Shown here piece after piece: positions 1 through 7,919 of a DNA stretch of 64,000 nucleotides. The notes beneath the pieces were generated by a model. The model saw nothing but the letters and a program-made list of their open reading frames with translations, had not been told where the DNA came from and did not search any database. The stretch is from JAOUEA01 sp963719165 (lineage in GTDB: Bacteria; Actinomycetota; UBA4738; HRBIN12), in contig CAVRAV010000001.1 in assembly GCA_963719165.1 (NCBI GenBank), positions 1,488,001 through 1,552,000 of the forward strand, given 5' to 3'. Position 1 is the stretch's first letter, and every line of letters starts with the position of its first letter. A program made the translations under genes and the position numbers.

Positions 1-73
1 CGCCGGCCGCGACCGCGCCGGCAGCCTGAGCCGCGTCAACGAGCGCGGTAACGTCCGAAGGAGGCGCCTCGAG

Positions 74-567
74 ATGGCTGAGAAGAAGCCAGCGAAGAAG
101 ACCGCCGCACGGAAGTCAACGAAGCGCACCACCGCCACCACCAAGAAATCGGCGGGATTCTCGGACGAAGAACGAGCGGCGATGAAGGCTCGTGCCCAGG
201 AGATGAAGGCGGAAGCGCGCGCCAAGAAGAACCGGGGGGAGGGGAACGCGCCGCGGTCGCGGCGATCGCCGCGATGTCGGAACCGGATCGCTCCATGGCC
301 AAGCGGCTCCATGCGATCGTCCAATCCAGCGCGCCCGACCTCTGGCCGAAGACCTGGTACGGGATGCCGGCGTATGCCAAGGACGGCAAGGTCGTCTGCT
401 TCTTCAAGAGCGCCGAGAAGTTCAGCTCGCGCTACGCGACGTTCGGCTTCGAGGAGGCGGCCAACCTCGACGAGGGCGCGATGTGGCCGACCTCCTATGC
501 GCTGAAGGAGCTGACCGCAACCGATGAGAAGAAGATCGCCGCCCTCATAAAGAAGGCGGCGAGCTAA
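74..567 (+). CDS. DUF1801 family protein, frameshifted
   Basis: Two overlapping frames together give one protein of about 160 residues. The first frame (from ATG 74) encodes a Lys/Ala-rich N-terminus followed by FSDEERAAMKARAQEMKAEA. The second frame, open through 274-567, encodes a DUF1801 (YdhG-like) domain with KTWYGMPAYAKDGKVVCFF and ATFGFEEAANLDEGAMWPTS. One base appears to be missing in the G-rich tract at about 230-245, because moving from frame 2 to frame 1 restores the usual family sequence. An AAGGAGG ribosome site lies at 58-64. The biochemical role of the family is not established. A short upstream reading frame ends at 29 and may be the tail of a preceding gene. Confidence 0.75.
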
Positions 568-607
568 GCCCCAGCTCCTGAACCTGCACGGCGCTCCGCT
601 GCCCACG

Positions 608-633
608 ACCGAGCTGCTTCGCTCCCGCTCGGT
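608..633. terminator. candidate hairpin between convergent genes
   Basis: Perfect 7-bp arms ACCGAGC and GCTCGGT enclose a 12-nt loop. It lies between the convergent DUF1801 and DUF2461 genes. There is no U tract, so its function as a terminator is an inference. Confidence 0.3.
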
Positions 634-702
634 GCTCGGCAGGTCCGTGCCCTACCCCGGGCGGCCTGTTTCCCGTCCGGCGGTGGCGGCCTCCGTCGCT
701 TC

Positions 703-1347
703 CTACCGGGTTCTCTCGGGGAGCGTCGAGGCGCCGACGTTGGCATCGAGCCAGGCACGGAGCGGCCTCGATGCCTTGAGGAACTCCACCACCCTGTCCT
801 TCGCCCGGGCGGTCCCGAGCCAGGCGCCCACCGGCCACGAACGCCACGCGACGATGCCCTTGTACCGCAGGAGCTCGACCCGCGGGTGGTCCTTCGCGTA
901 ACCGCGCGGTGCCGTCTTCAACTCGCCGTGCGCCATGATCTCCGCGTCCGAGGCCCGCGCCTTCGCGACCACCGACGCCAGCTTCTTACCGGATCGATCG
1001 TCGTCCACAGCCTCCCGGTAACGCTCGAGCTGATCGGGAGCCATCTCCCACATGCCGCATCCGGCCGCGAGTCCGCGTGCATCGAGCTGGACGTAGCCCT
1101 CGCCGAGCATGGCCGCGATGTTCGTCTTGTACGGCGACTTGTCGCGGCTGAACCGCAGGTCCCGGTAGGGCCGGAAGATGCGGCCCTCGCCCCACTGGGA
1201 TTCCAGGTCGGCGAGCAACGCCTCCATCGGCGCGCGCACCGCGGTCTCGTACACATCCTTGTGCCGTTGCCAGTACGGCTTGGAGTTGTCGGCTTCGAGA
1301 CCCTCGAAGAACTCGAGGGCCTCGGCGGGCCAGCCCCTGAACGCCAT
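703..1347 (-). CDS. DUF2461 domain-containing protein
   Basis: A 214-residue protein close to the usual length of the DUF2461 (TIGR02453) family. Family hallmarks are visible: FEGLEADNSKPYWQRHKD near the N-terminus, then FRPYRDLRFSRDKSPYKTNI, and GYVQLDARGLAAGCGMWEM in the middle. The function of the family is unknown and the protein should be cytoplasmic. Its ATG follows the stop codon of the upstream secreted protein by one base, so the two are probably cotranscribed on the minus strand. The 3' side faces the DUF1801 gene. Confidence 0.85.
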   Translation of the reverse strand: MAFRGWPAEALEFFEGLEADNSKPYWQRHKDVYETAVRAPMEALLADLESQWGEGRIFRPYRDLRFSRDKSPYKTNIAAMLGEGYVQLDARGLAAGCGMWEMAPDQLERYREAVDDDRSGKKLASVVAKARASDAEIMAHGELKTAPRGYAKDHPRVELLRYKGIVAWRSWPVGAWLGTARAKDRVVEFLKASRPLRAWLDANVGASTLPERTR

Positions 1348-1348
1348 C

Positions 1349-2413
1349 TCAGCCCGCCTTGGCGAACGCGCGCAGGCTCGCCTTGAGTTGCGAGCCGCTC
1401 AGCGCGATCGCGCCGGAGTCGAAGTTCACCGTCACCGTCCCCGCCGACCATGCCTCGGGAGTCTTCGTCTTGATGCAATGACGCCCGTGGTGGACCGACG
1501 AGGCCCCGTCGGTGAACCGCAACGTTCCTGAGGCGAGCGGCGCCATGTCGGCGGCCTTCACGAGGAATCCCGTGGGCGTCTTCCGCGCCGGGCGCCCGAC
1601 GGCCGAGGCCGTCATGCTGTGATCCACGGTTGCCGGTGCGATCCGCTCCACCTGCTCGAACCCGACGGAACCCGCTCCGAGGGGAGCGAAGACGGTGGCA
1701 AGCTGCCCCGCGTCCTGCGCCCTGAACGTCGAGCCGCGGAAGCACCCATGGGGCCGCGGCGACTCGTTGGGGCATCGCTTGCCCGATAGGAAGAACCGTC
1801 CGGCCTGACCCTTCATCGACGTGGCGGCCAGGTCGGGCAGGGTCCCTTCGTTCGGGGTGAACGACAACGTGCCCGTGAGGGTGCCTCGGCGAACGATCGT
1901 CGATTGGAGGACTTCGTGCGTCTTGGGGCAGCGGTACGAGTGCGTGCGGGCGGGTTGGTTCCCGGCGAACGTGAGGTCGATCTGACCGAACGGGCCGAGG
2001 CCCGAGCCGGTGCGCAGGCGCGCCTTGTGCAGGCGGGCGCCCACCCGGAGCGCGCCGGCCGGGAGCTGGAAGAACCAGGTGTGGGCCTGATACCCGTTGG
2101 TCACCTGTTGGTAACCCGACACGATGACGATCGTCCCGCCGCGCACGTCGCCGGCGCCCACCTGCCACCGGTAGGGGGACCCCGGCATCTTGAACATGCC
2201 ACCGACACCCACCTGTGTGGTGGGCCTGCCGCGCGAGGCTCGCGTGAGCATGCGCACGCGATCGAGCGGAAGGGCCCGAGCGTGCCGCGCCACCCGGTGG
2301 ATGGCCGCGGTCCGAGGCGCTGCCAACGGAGGCGACGCGACCGCAGACGCGGAGCCGAGGACGACCACGAGCGTCGAGCAAATCACGACCAGTCGGTGCG
2401 CACGTAGCTCCAT
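1349..2413 (-). CDS. secreted protein of unknown function
   Basis: A 354-residue protein with a clear N-terminal export signal: a short basic start (MELRAHR), a hydrophobic core from residue 8 to 20 and a small-residue cleavage region ending ASAVASPPLA. The mature part is rich in Gly, Thr and Ser with short beta-like stretches and several paired cysteines (for example RCPNES and HGCFRG). I do not recognise a family. It starts the minus-strand pair with the DUF2461 gene and has a TACCGT hexamer 6 nt before its ATG, which suggests a leaderless transcript. Confidence 0.7.
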   Translation of the reverse strand: MELRAHRLVVICSTLVVVLGSASAVASPPLAAPRTAAIHRVARHARALPLDRVRMLTRASRGRPTTQVGVGGMFKMPGSPYRWQVGAGDVRGGTIVIVSGYQQVTNGYQAHTWFFQLPAGALRVGARLHKARLRTGSGLGPFGQIDLTFAGNQPARTHSYRCPKTHEVLQSTIVRRGTLTGTLSFTPNEGTLPDLAATSMKGQAGRFFLSGKRCPNESPRPHGCFRGSTFRAQDAGQLATVFAPLGAGSVGFEQVERIAPATVDHSMTASAVGRPARKTPTGFLVKAADMAPLASGTLRFTDGASSVHHGRHCIKTKTPEAWSAGTVTVNFDSGAIALSGSQLKASLRAFAKAG

Positions 2414-2419
2414 GGGTGA

Positions 2420-2425
2420 GACGGT
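2420..2425 (-). promoter_or_regulatory. -10 element of a leaderless promoter
   Basis: TACCGT on the minus strand lies 6 nt upstream of the ATG at 2413, with no ribosome site in between. No convincing -35 was seen. Confidence 0.4.
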
Positions 2426-2497
2426 AGCTCGCCGGCCTCGCCCTCACAAGGGAGCCCTGGCCTCCGGCGCGCCCGGCCGACCTGGGAGCATGGCGAC

Positions 2498-3550
2498 GTG
2501 ACCCGGCGTCCCCACGACCCCGCCATCCGCCTGCTTCGACAACGCCTCACGAGCCAGCTGCTGGCCGGCCCTCGAGCGCGCGACCCCCTCGACGTGGTCG
2601 AGCGGCTCCTAGCGGTGCAGGGACAAGACGCCCGCGGGGCGCGGCTCGCGATCCGGTCCCGCTCGCGGGGGCTGACCGCCGGCGACGTCGATCGCGCGCT
2701 CACCCAAGATCGGTCCATGCTCATCACCTGGCTGAACCGCGGCACCCTGCATCTGGTGCGCACCCAGGACTACCACTGGCTCCACGCGCTCACCACGCCC
2801 CAGCTCGCCACGGGGAACGCCCGCCGCTTGCGCCAAGAGGGAGTCTCCGAGCGCGACGCCGACCGAGCCGTCCGTGCGATCGTTCGAGGCCTCGAGGCCG
2901 ACGGGCCGCTCACGCGCTCCGAACTCGGCGAGCGCGTGAGCGCCACCAACGTGCGGACCCAGGGCCAGGCGCTGATCCACATCCTCCTGCTCGCGAGCCT
3001 GCGCGGCCTGATCGTGCGCGGTCCCATGGTGGGCTCCCATCACGCGTACGTGCTCACCGCGGATTGGCTGAGGCCCGCACCCGCGGTCGATGGTGAGCGG
3101 GCGACCGCCGAGCTCGCCCGTCGGTTCCTGATCGGCCACGGACCCGCAGACGATCGCGACCTCGCTCGCTGGTCCGGACTCACCCTGGGCCGGGCGCGAG
3201 CCGGCATGCGCGCGATCGCGACGGAGCTGAAGGAGCGCCCCGACGGTCTCGTGCAGCTCACGAAGCGACCGCGAACGGCCGCCTTGCCCGGACCCACGCT
3301 GCTGGGCTCGTTCGATCCGGTGCTGCTGGGGTGGACCTCGCGCGAACCCATCCTCGGGGCGGCCACGCACATCGTCACCAGCAACGGGATGTTCCGCCCC
3401 TTCGCCATGATCGAGGGAATGGCCGCGGCGACATGGACCCTGCCCGGCGGCGAAGTGAAGCTCGACCCGCTTCGCGACCTCACGCCGCGCGAGCGCGACG
3501 CGCTCGATCGCGACGGTCGCGACGTGAGGCGCTTCCTCCGGGCGACCTGA
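2498..3550 (+). CDS. AlkZ-like winged-helix DNA glycosylase family protein
   Basis: A 350-residue protein of the HTH_42 (PF06224) superfamily, which includes the interstrand-crosslink glycosylases AlkZ and YcaQ. The diagnostic Q-x-Q motif is present as VQGQ at residues 40-43, matching the catalytic pair of the AlkZ-type branch rather than the Q-x-D of YcaQ. Other family features are the WLNRGTLHLV segment and SFDPVLLGW towards the C-terminus. In the known family these proteins excise bulky or crosslinked alkyl adducts; that activity is inferred here. The GTG start follows GGGAG at 2484-2488. Its 3' end overlaps the convergent membrane protein gene by 71 bp. Confidence 0.8.
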   Translation: MTRRPHDPAIRLLRQRLTSQLLAGPRARDPLDVVERLLAVQGQDARGARLAIRSRSRGLTAGDVDRALTQDRSMLITWLNRGTLHLVRTQDYHWLHALTTPQLATGNARRLRQEGVSERDADRAVRAIVRGLEADGPLTRSELGERVSATNVRTQGQALIHILLLASLRGLIVRGPMVGSHHAYVLTADWLRPAPAVDGERATAELARRFLIGHGPADDRDLARWSGLTLGRARAGMRAIATELKERPDGLVQLTKRPRTAALPGPTLLGSFDPVLLGWTSREPILGAATHIVTSNGMFRPFAMIEGMAAATWTLPGGEVKLDPLRDLTPRERDALDRDGRDVRRFLRAT

Positions 3551-5345
3551 GCCCCTTCCCGCTCGAGAGCGCCGGGCTTCCGCCGACGCTGCGGTACAAC
3601 AAGACGCCACCGATCCGCCGCGGATGCGCGCCGAGCGCGGCGTCGAGGAACGGGGCCCAGGTGCGAACGGATCCCGTCATCACCACGATCGCCCCCACGT
3701 GGTGCTGTCGGAGCCAGAGCCGGAACCGATCGGGCGCGGGCGGGAGCCGGCCCGTCTGCACGCCCTGCCACAGGCGGTCGGCCTCGAAGGCCTCGGGCTC
3801 CGGCCCCGTATGGCCCTGGGGCATCGAGAAGGCGAACCCGCTCTGCTCCTGCAGCACCATCTCCAGGCCGCGACTCCTGCGGTCGTGCACGATCAGGATC
3901 GTCTCGTTCGGCGTCAACACCCGGCGGTACAGCCCGGCCGAGAAGAACCGCGGCGCGTCGATGGGTCGGTGCAGGCCCGCCTCGTGCACGTTCGGGATCA
4001 GCAGGAGGACGCCGAGTCCCACCGAGCCCCAGCGCACCGTCGAGTCGAACGCGCTCTTCGTGGGCCGCGGCCTCGACAACCATCGAGCCACGATCAGGGC
4101 GACCCCGAGCCACATGTACATCGTCAACCGGTCGGGCAGGACGTTCATCAGGATCGGCGCGCGGGCCGGAACCGACCACGGCATTGGGATCGTCCGGTGC
4201 GGGCCCACGAACAACACCGCCCCCATCGACAGGACGGCAGCGAGGGCTACGAAGGCGAACAGCCAGCGGGTGACCCGCTCACGACGCCCCGCGATGAACG
4301 CGGCGGCAAGGACGAGGAGCAACACGGGGCCGAGGTAGGCGCCGTCCTCGCTCACGTTCGTGGGAAAGCGATCCGTCAGCCGCGCGAACGCGGCGCCGCC
4401 CACCAAGGTGCCGTGGCGCGGGATCAGGAAACTGAGCAGATCGCTCGATGACCCGTCGATCCCGCGGATCGGCCCAGAAGGCAGTCCCGCCGCCGCGTAC
4501 CAGAGATAGGGCGCGAGCACCGCGGCGGCCGCACCGCAGGCCACGATCGTGGGCCCCGCGGCGGTCCGCAGGAGCGGCCGCGTCGACGGCATCGCCAGGT
4601 AGGCCGTCAGCGCCGCCATGCCCGCGAACATCGTCATGCTCGCGAAGACCTCCGTCGAGATGGAGAACTCCGCGACCAAGACGGCGGTGAGCAGCAGCAC
4701 GTACGACCGCCTCGAGAGGCGGCCGTGGACGTATCGCAACACGAGGTAGGCGGCCAGCGGCACGGGAAAGACGAGGAACAGGTTCATGTGCCCGCGCATC
4801 TCCGCGAATTGGTAGGTCGAGAAACCGAACACGACGCCGCCCATGACGGCGGGCCAGAAACGACGCGTGACCTCGCGACACAGGAGGTACGCGGCCCACG
4901 TGGCGAGCGCGGGCGAAGCGACCGCGATCGCGTTGGACGTGGCCACGGCGCCGAACGTCGCCGTGAGCGGCCACGCGGCGAGCGAGGGGCCGGGCAGCCC
5001 GGTGACCCACGCCATGTTCACGCCGGTGGGCGCCCATACGAGCGTGGGGTGGAACGGATTCAGTCCCGCGGCGATGGCGTGGGGCCACCAGGCCAGATCC
5101 CAGACGTAGAGCTTCGCGTCCGCGCTCCCCTGCCCCACGAACGACGTCGAGAAGCGCCCGAGGATGGGCACGGCGTACAACAGGAACGAGCCGACGACGG
5201 CGCCACCGAAGACGCACCACGCGCGTCCGACGGAGCCCAGCGCGACGAACCACCGGTGCCGGGGAACGGGTGGCGCGCCCACCATGCCGTCGTCCACCCG
5301 AAGCGCCGGTGCCGGACCTGCGAACTGGGGGAAGCCGGGCGGCAC
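3480..5345 (-). CDS. polytopic membrane protein, GT-C glycosyltransferase-like
   Basis: A 621-residue protein with about ten hydrophobic segments between residues 30 and 430 and a soluble C-terminal domain. The first long loop contains DAKLYVWDLAWWPHA and NPFHPTLVWAPTGVN, a layout typical of GT-C-fold lipid-dependent glycosyltransferase-like proteins. No substrate can be assigned. The start at 5345 would be GTG; an in-frame ATG at 5285 (MVGAPPV) is a reasonable alternative. The Arg-rich last 30 residues are encoded opposite the end of the AlkZ-like gene. It stands alone on the minus strand. Confidence 0.75.
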   Translation of the reverse strand: MPPGFPQFAGPAPALRVDDGMVGAPPVPRHRWFVALGSVGRAWCVFGGAVVGSFLLYAVPILGRFSTSFVGQGSADAKLYVWDLAWWPHAIAAGLNPFHPTLVWAPTGVNMAWVTGLPGPSLAAWPLTATFGAVATSNAIAVASPALATWAAYLLCREVTRRFWPAVMGGVVFGFSTYQFAEMRGHMNLFLVFPVPLAAYLVLRYVHGRLSRRSYVLLLTAVLVAEFSISTEVFASMTMFAGMAALTAYLAMPSTRPLLRTAAGPTIVACGAAAAVLAPYLWYAAAGLPSGPIRGIDGSSSDLLSFLIPRHGTLVGGAAFARLTDRFPTNVSEDGAYLGPVLLLVLAAAFIAGRRERVTRWLFAFVALAAVLSMGAVLFVGPHRTIPMPWSVPARAPILMNVLPDRLTMYMWLGVALIVARWLSRPRPTKSAFDSTVRWGSVGLGVLLLIPNVHEAGLHRPIDAPRFFSAGLYRRVLTPNETILIVHDRRSRGLEMVLQEQSGFAFSMPQGHTGPEPEAFEADRLWQGVQTGRLPPAPDRFRLWLRQHHVGAIVVMTGSVRTWAPFLDAALGAHPRRIGGVLLYRSVGGSPALSSGKGLRSPGGSASRRDRRDRARRARAA

Positions 5346-5478
5346 CTCTTCACCGTCGCACCAGGTCCTCGATCGCGCAAGGGACGCTTGGGGGGCAAAG
5401 GATCAACCGCCGTCCGACCGATGCCTAGGACTTCGGACCGCACCCGGTGGCGCGTGTCGCCACCGGGGCGCCCCACCG

Positions 5479-7044
5479 TCAGGGTCCGTAGATCGGGATC
5501 AGCGGCGTCCGCAGCCGTGGACCCTGCCGCAGCGCGCGCTCGGACTCCGGGGCGGGTTTCGTCAACGGCTTGCACTTCACGTCCGCGCCGTACCCGGGCT
5601 GGCGGGGCGGCAGCGTTCCGTTGGCCAGGAACGCGGCGATCTTGTTGTCGACGCATCCGTTGCCGTAGAGCGACCCGGCATGCGTCGTGCCGCCGGGCTC
5701 CGCGATCAGGCTCGACGCGGGGAACAGATGGCGCACGTACAGGCTGCCGGGGTACGGCGTGGCGGCATCGAGCGTCTCGTCGATCAGGAGCACCCGTGCT
5801 CCCCCGCCGTCGATCGTCGTCGGGGTACCCGCGGACGCGGGCCAGTAGAGACACGGGCCGTTGAACCACGCGTTGCCCCACGTCTCGAACGGCGCCTTCG
5901 CGTACGTTGCCCAGTTGTCCTGGCGCCAGGTGCTCCACGCGGTCGGCCACTGGACGTCCGTGCACTCGACCGCGGCGTAGACCGCGAACCCGTTGTCATC
6001 ACCCGGTCCGTCGGCCCACTGGTACGCACCGATGAGCTTCTGGACGTCGTGGTGATGGACCCAGCTGGAGAACACGTCCGCGAGGTAGGTCCACACCTGC
6101 TGGTAGTACCCGGCGTAGAGGATCGCGTCGTTCCACTCGTCCGGACCTACGACGCCGCCCGCCGGCTTCCGCGTGAGGTGCCGGGACACGGCGTAGTACC
6201 GCTTCTCGACCGCCGTGCCAGTCTTGCCCAGCCGGTAGACGCGATGGTACTTCGCGACCCACCGGAACCAGATCTCGATGGTGCGTTGGAACGCGATGTC
6301 CTGGTCGAGGTTCGCCTCGTACCAGACCCTGCGCGGGTCCACGTTCGAGTCGAACACCGCGCGACGGATCCTCCCGGGGAACACGCTGGCGTAGACCTGA
6401 CCGAGGTACGTCCCGTACGAGAAGCCGAAGTAGTTGATCCTGGCGACGCCGAGCGCCTGGCGGATCCTGTCCATGTCCTTCGCGGCGTCGATCGTGGTCA
6501 TGTGCGGGAGCAGCGCCGCCGCCTTCGCCTGGCATGCGTTCGCGTACTTCTGGGATCGGCCTCGCCACCGCTTGACCAGGGCGTGCGTCCGGGGGACGTA
6601 CGGCGGCCGGTCGCCGTGGAAGTAGTTCGGCAGGCACGACAGGGAGGGCTCGCTCGAGCCCACACCGCGGGGGTCGAAGCCGATCCAGTCATAGGCGTCG
6701 CCCGCGTGACGGGGGACGTAGCCCCCGAGGGTTGCGAGCCCCAGGCCAGACCCCCCGGGCCCGCCGGGGTTGACGAGCATGACGCCCTGGTACTTGGCGT
6801 CCGGCGTCGTGTGCTTGATGCGGGACAGCGCGATCTGGATCTGGGTCCCGCCCGGGTTGGCGTAGTCGAGCGGAACGTCCAACATCGAGCACCGCGCGCC
6901 GGCCCTGCGCAGGGACACGTCGTCGCATCGCCCCCACACGACGGCCGCGCGCGGCGCCTTCGGCGCCGCCCCCGCGGGCGCGATGGCGGCGACGGCGGTG
7001 CCGATCAGCGCCGCGGCCGTGATGACAGCTGCGAGCTTCCTCAT
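5479..7044 (-). CDS. secreted alpha/beta hydrolase, tripeptidyl aminopeptidase type
   Basis: A 521-residue MEROPS S33-like enzyme with a Sec signal peptide (MRKLAAVITAAALIG, cleavage near AGA). The oxyanion region is VNPGGPGGSG, the nucleophile elbow is GFSYGTYLG, the acid is probably the Asp in DETLDAATPY, and the His is in GGTTHAGSL. The C-terminal TAP domain carries paired cysteines. Relatives such as Streptomyces Tap and SlpD/E release tripeptides from secreted proteins. The enzyme is expected outside the membrane and supplies peptides. Length is normal for the family. GGGGGAGGAC precedes the ATG. Confidence 0.9.
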   Translation of the reverse strand: MRKLAAVITAAALIGTAVAAIAPAGAAPKAPRAAVVWGRCDDVSLRRAGARCSMLDVPLDYANPGGTQIQIALSRIKHTTPDAKYQGVMLVNPGGPGGSGLGLATLGGYVPRHAGDAYDWIGFDPRGVGSSEPSLSCLPNYFHGDRPPYVPRTHALVKRWRGRSQKYANACQAKAAALLPHMTTIDAAKDMDRIRQALGVARINYFGFSYGTYLGQVYASVFPGRIRRAVFDSNVDPRRVWYEANLDQDIAFQRTIEIWFRWVAKYHRVYRLGKTGTAVEKRYYAVSRHLTRKPAGGVVGPDEWNDAILYAGYYQQVWTYLADVFSSWVHHHDVQKLIGAYQWADGPGDDNGFAVYAAVECTDVQWPTAWSTWRQDNWATYAKAPFETWGNAWFNGPCLYWPASAGTPTTIDGGGARVLLIDETLDAATPYPGSLYVRHLFPASSLIAEPGGTTHAGSLYGNGCVDNKIAAFLANGTLPPRQPGYGADVKCKPLTKPAPESERALRQGPRLRTPLIPIYGP

Positions 7045-7094
7045 CCAAGTCCTCCCCCGTTGACGGATCTGGGCGCGAGTCCGGGCTCGCTCGT

Positions 7095-7919
7095 TCAGCC
7101 CCCCATCGCCTCCTCCAGGGCTCGGCGCACGAGCACCCTGGAAAGCTCCCGGCGGTACTCCGCGCTCCCGAACGCGTCGGACGGAGGGGCGGCGCCCTCG
7201 TCCGCCCGCAGGGAGGCGGTGGCCGGGTCCGCGCCCCCGGCGAGCGCCTCCTCCACGCCGGCCGCCCGCAGCGGTATCTCGCCCATGTTCGTGAGCGCCA
7301 CGGTGGCGCCGCCGTTGCGCTGGATCGCGGCCACGCCCACCAGCGCCCAGTCCTGCGCCCGCCGGTGGAACTTCAGGTAGCTCCAGCCTGCGCTCGTCTT
7401 GGGGATCCGCACCTCGGTGAGCACTTCATTCGCCGCGAGGTCGGCCGTGAACAGTCCTTGGAAGAAGTCGCGTGCGTTCACCGTGCGCGAGCCGCCGCCC
7501 GCGCCCCGGATCGCGAGGTCGGCCCCGAGGGCCACCAGCACGGTGGGCAGGTCGGAGGCCGGGTCCGCGTGGGCCACCGAACCGCCGATCGTTCCCATGT
7601 GACGGACCTGCGGGTCGCCGATCTGACCTGCCGTGTCGGCCACGATGGGGCAGGCGGTCTGGACGAGCTCGCTGTTCGCCACGTCGTGGTGGCGCGTCAA
7701 CGCGCCGATCGCCACGACGTCGCCGTCCTCGCGGATGTACGACAGGTCGGAGAGCCGGCCGATGTCAACCAGCAGATCGGGCCGCGCCAGGCGGAAGCGC
7801 ATCAGCGGGAGGAGCGAATGCCCACCCGCGAGGATCTTGGCGTCCTCGCTGGTGCCCAGCAGCTCGATGGCGTGGTCGATGCTCTCCGCCCTGGCGTACT
7901 CGAACGGCGCGGGGATCAT
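7095..7919 (-). CDS. coxM: form II molybdenum hydroxylase, FAD-binding subunit
   Basis: A 274-residue medium subunit of the xanthine oxidase/CO dehydrogenase family. The two FAD-binding signatures are AGGHS near residue 32 and GTIGGSVAHADPASD near residue 110. It passes electrons from the Fe-S subunit to FAD. It is the last gene of a minus-strand S-L-M operon, and its ATG overlaps the stop codon of the large subunit (ATGA). The gene order and the active-site motif of the large subunit place this operon in form II, so the substrate may be an aldehyde, a purine or another heterocycle rather than CO. Confidence 0.92.
   Translation of the reverse strand: MIPAPFEYARAESIDHAIELLGTSEDAKILAGGHSLLPLMRFRLARPDLLVDIGRLSDLSYIREDGDVVAIGALTRHHDVANSELVQTACPIVADTAGQIGDPQVRHMGTIGGSVAHADPASDLPTVLVALGADLAIRGAGGGSRTVNARDFFQGLFTADLAANEVLTEVRIPKTSAGWSYLKFHRRAQDWALVGVAAIQRNGGATVALTNMGEIPLRAAGVEEALAGGADPATASLRADEGAAPPSDAFGSAEYRRELSRVLVRRALEEAMGG

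Noticed and set aside
918..2447. 509-codon minus-strand frame across two genes
   Set aside because: It is out of frame with the DUF2461 and secreted protein genes, both of which make better sense.
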